In this document: positions 63,037 through 64,000 of the stretch, one piece after another
How positions within the stretch are numbered: position 1 is the first letter of the stretch
Layout of the letters: each line of letters starts with the position of its first letter
Origin: Sandaracinus amylolyticus
GTDB lineage: Bacteria; Myxococcota_A; Polyangia; Polyangiales; Sandaracinaceae
NCBI RefSeq assembly: GCF_021631985.1
Contig: NZ_CP070225.1
Location: forward strand, 868,001-932,000
Direction: 5' to 3'
DNA: 64,000 bases
Notes under the pieces: model-generated
The model's database searches: none
Told to the model about the DNA's origin: nothing
The model's input: the letters and a program-made list of their open reading frames with translations, nothing else
Made by a program: the position numbers and the translations under genes

Positions 63037-63923
63037 GCGGGCGATCCTGACGCCGTACGGCGGGTGTGCGCCAGCACGGCCTCGGCGAGCGCCGCGGCGC
63101 CGCGCCAGTGCATGTTGTGCCCGACGCCCGCGAGCTCGACCTCGTGGGCGTGCGGGATCGCGGCGACGCGCTCGGCGTGATCGGCGGTGCGGAAGCCGAG
63201 CTCGGTGCTCACGACCAGCACCGGGGCGTCGATGCGCGCGAGGAGCGCGCGGAAGCTCTCGGGGCGGAACACGCGAGGCGAGCTCGTCCGGTGCATCGGG
63301 TCGAAGCGCCACGCGAGCCCGCCTTCGACCACGCGCGTGCCCTTCTCGGCGAGGAAGCGCGCGTGCGCGGGATCGAGATCGGCGTTCTGGGTGAGCAGGC
63401 GCTTGGCCGCCTCGTCGAGATCGCGCATCGGGCGGGGCGTCGCGGCGCGCACCCGCGCGACCGAGGAGAGCCAGCCCGCGATGCGATCCGGCGCCGCCTC
63501 GAGCGCGATCGCGGGCGGACCGAGGCCCTCGCAGAGCGTGAGCGTGAGCAGGCCCGCGGGGCGGGTGCCCGCGTACATCGCGCTCGCGGTGCCGCCCATC
63601 GAGTGCCCGAGCCAGTGGTGCGGCGCGCCCTTCGTGAGGTGCGGCGCGAGCTCGACGAGATCGAGCAGGTAGTCTTCGAAGTGATAGTAGCCGCCGCGCC
63701 CGATCCACTCGGTGTCGCCGTGGCCGCGCCAGTCGAACGCGAGCACGCGATGTCCCGCGCGCGCGAGGTGCTGCGCGACGAAGTGGAAGCTCCATGCGTG
63801 ATCGAGGAAGCCGTGCGCGCACACGATCGGCGCGCCGCGCTCGTCGGGCGCGTCCCACTCCAGCACGCGGTGCGAGAGGCCGTTCGCGACGAAGCGCGAC
63901 TCGCGCGGAACGATCTCGCTCAC
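63033..63923 (-). CDS. Alpha/beta hydrolase
   Basis: A 296-residue soluble hydrolase. The oxyanion region is VCAHGFLDHAWSF, the nucleophile elbow is GHSMGG, the acid is probably the Asp in IDAPVLVV or the Glu of STELGF, and the catalytic His is in GVGHNMHW. It resembles epoxide hydrolase/esterase-type enzymes; the substrate is unknown. The start is a GTG at 63923 that overlaps the upstream stop by 4 nt, so this is the middle of a coupled chain of at least three genes. Confidence 0.9.
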   Translation of the reverse strand: MSEIVPRESRFVANGLSHRVLEWDAPDERGAPIVCAHGFLDHAWSFHFVAQHLARAGHRVLAFDWRGHGDTEWIGRGGYYHFEDYLLDLVELAPHLTKGAPHHWLGHSMGGTASAMYAGTRPAGLLTLTLCEGLGPPAIALEAAPDRIAGWLSSVARVRAATPRPMRDLDEAAKRLLTQNADLDPAHARFLAEKGTRVVEGGLAWRFDPMHRTSSPRVFRPESFRALLARIDAPVLVVSTELGFRTADHAERVAAIPHAHEVELAGVGHNMHWRGAAALAEAVLAHTRRTASGSPA

Positions 63924-64000
63924 GCCGTGCCTCGCGCGAAGCGACGCGGATCGAGCGCGGCCGCGTCGGGGATCGAGGTCGCACCCTCGGCGATCATCTC
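63920..64000 (-). CDS. C-terminal end of an unidentified protein (truncated by the window edge)
   Basis: The last 26 codons of a minus-strand gene enter at the window edge and end at a TGA at 63920-63922, with the product finishing ...DPRRFARGTA. The stop overlaps the hydrolase GTG start by 4 nt, as in the next gene pair, which supports a real gene. Too little is visible to name it. Confidence 0.55.
   Translation of the reverse strand, partial: EMIAEGATSIPDAAALDPRRFARGTA

Overview
The window is very G+C-rich (about 70% by eye) with dense coding on both strands, strong G/C bias at third codon positions and many coupled start/stop overlaps (GTGA, TTGA, TGATG). The gene content points to a myxobacterium: a Ser/Thr kinase with a C-terminal domain resembling the myxobacterial DUF2378 family, sigma-54 activators (one with FHA), several histidine kinases and stand-alone receivers, a globin-coupled kinase, cysteine-rich lipoproteins and a glycine-rich RRM protein. 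A Sandaracinus-like relative is my guess from style only; no rRNA or other marker gene is present to place it.

Layout. 1-17 kb: cysteine-rich lipoproteins, an M23 peptidase, TrmL, the Ser/Thr kinase, a membrane-bound degenerate sigma-54-activator-like protein, an ABC-F ATPase, a 42-43 bp tandem repeat array, a bPH2-like membrane protein, a zinc-peptidase-like protein, and a coupled PpiD-like isomerase and M16 peptidase. 17-24 kb: a small membrane protein, an orphan D12-class adenine methylase, an M20 peptidase, secreted proteins and three successive single-receiver proteins. 24-32 kb: a stress-signalling block. It has an RpoH-like sigma factor overlapping an NtrC-type regulator, facing a globin-coupled kinase, receiver, receiver-kinase operon, with three universal stress proteins alongside. 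32-44 kb: a lipoprotein, a caspase-like protein with an EF-hand loop, a uracil-methyltransferase/pseudouridine-synthase fusion, then a five-gene unit with a tripartite heavy-metal-type RND pump and its two-component system. 44-51 kb: an outer-membrane barrel, an MBOAT/SGNH O-acetylation pair and a histidine kinase/FIST operon. 51-64 kb: MscS channel, RlmI-like methyltransferase, DUF4202, TerB-like and UbiB-like proteins, the RRM protein, an FHA sigma-54 activator, DUF486, a parvulin, a barrel protein, a Yip1-like protein and an alpha/beta hydrolase.

The least expected content is in the intergenic DNA. There are four unrelated families of palindromic repeats. Two are tandem arrays whose dyad cores recur every 41 bp or 42-43 bp, close to four helical turns. 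One is a two-hairpin element present twice, with stems that differ between copies but stay complementary. One is a roughly 100-140 bp hairpin element that each time lies at the 3' end of a minus-strand gene. The proteins most worth testing are the degenerate sigma-54 activator, the caspase/EF-hand protein, the rRNA-modification fusion and the pseudo-receiver.

No rRNA or tRNA gene, CRISPR array, prophage or transposase gene was recognised. Start sites, promoters and terminators are read by eye and are less certain than the reading frames.
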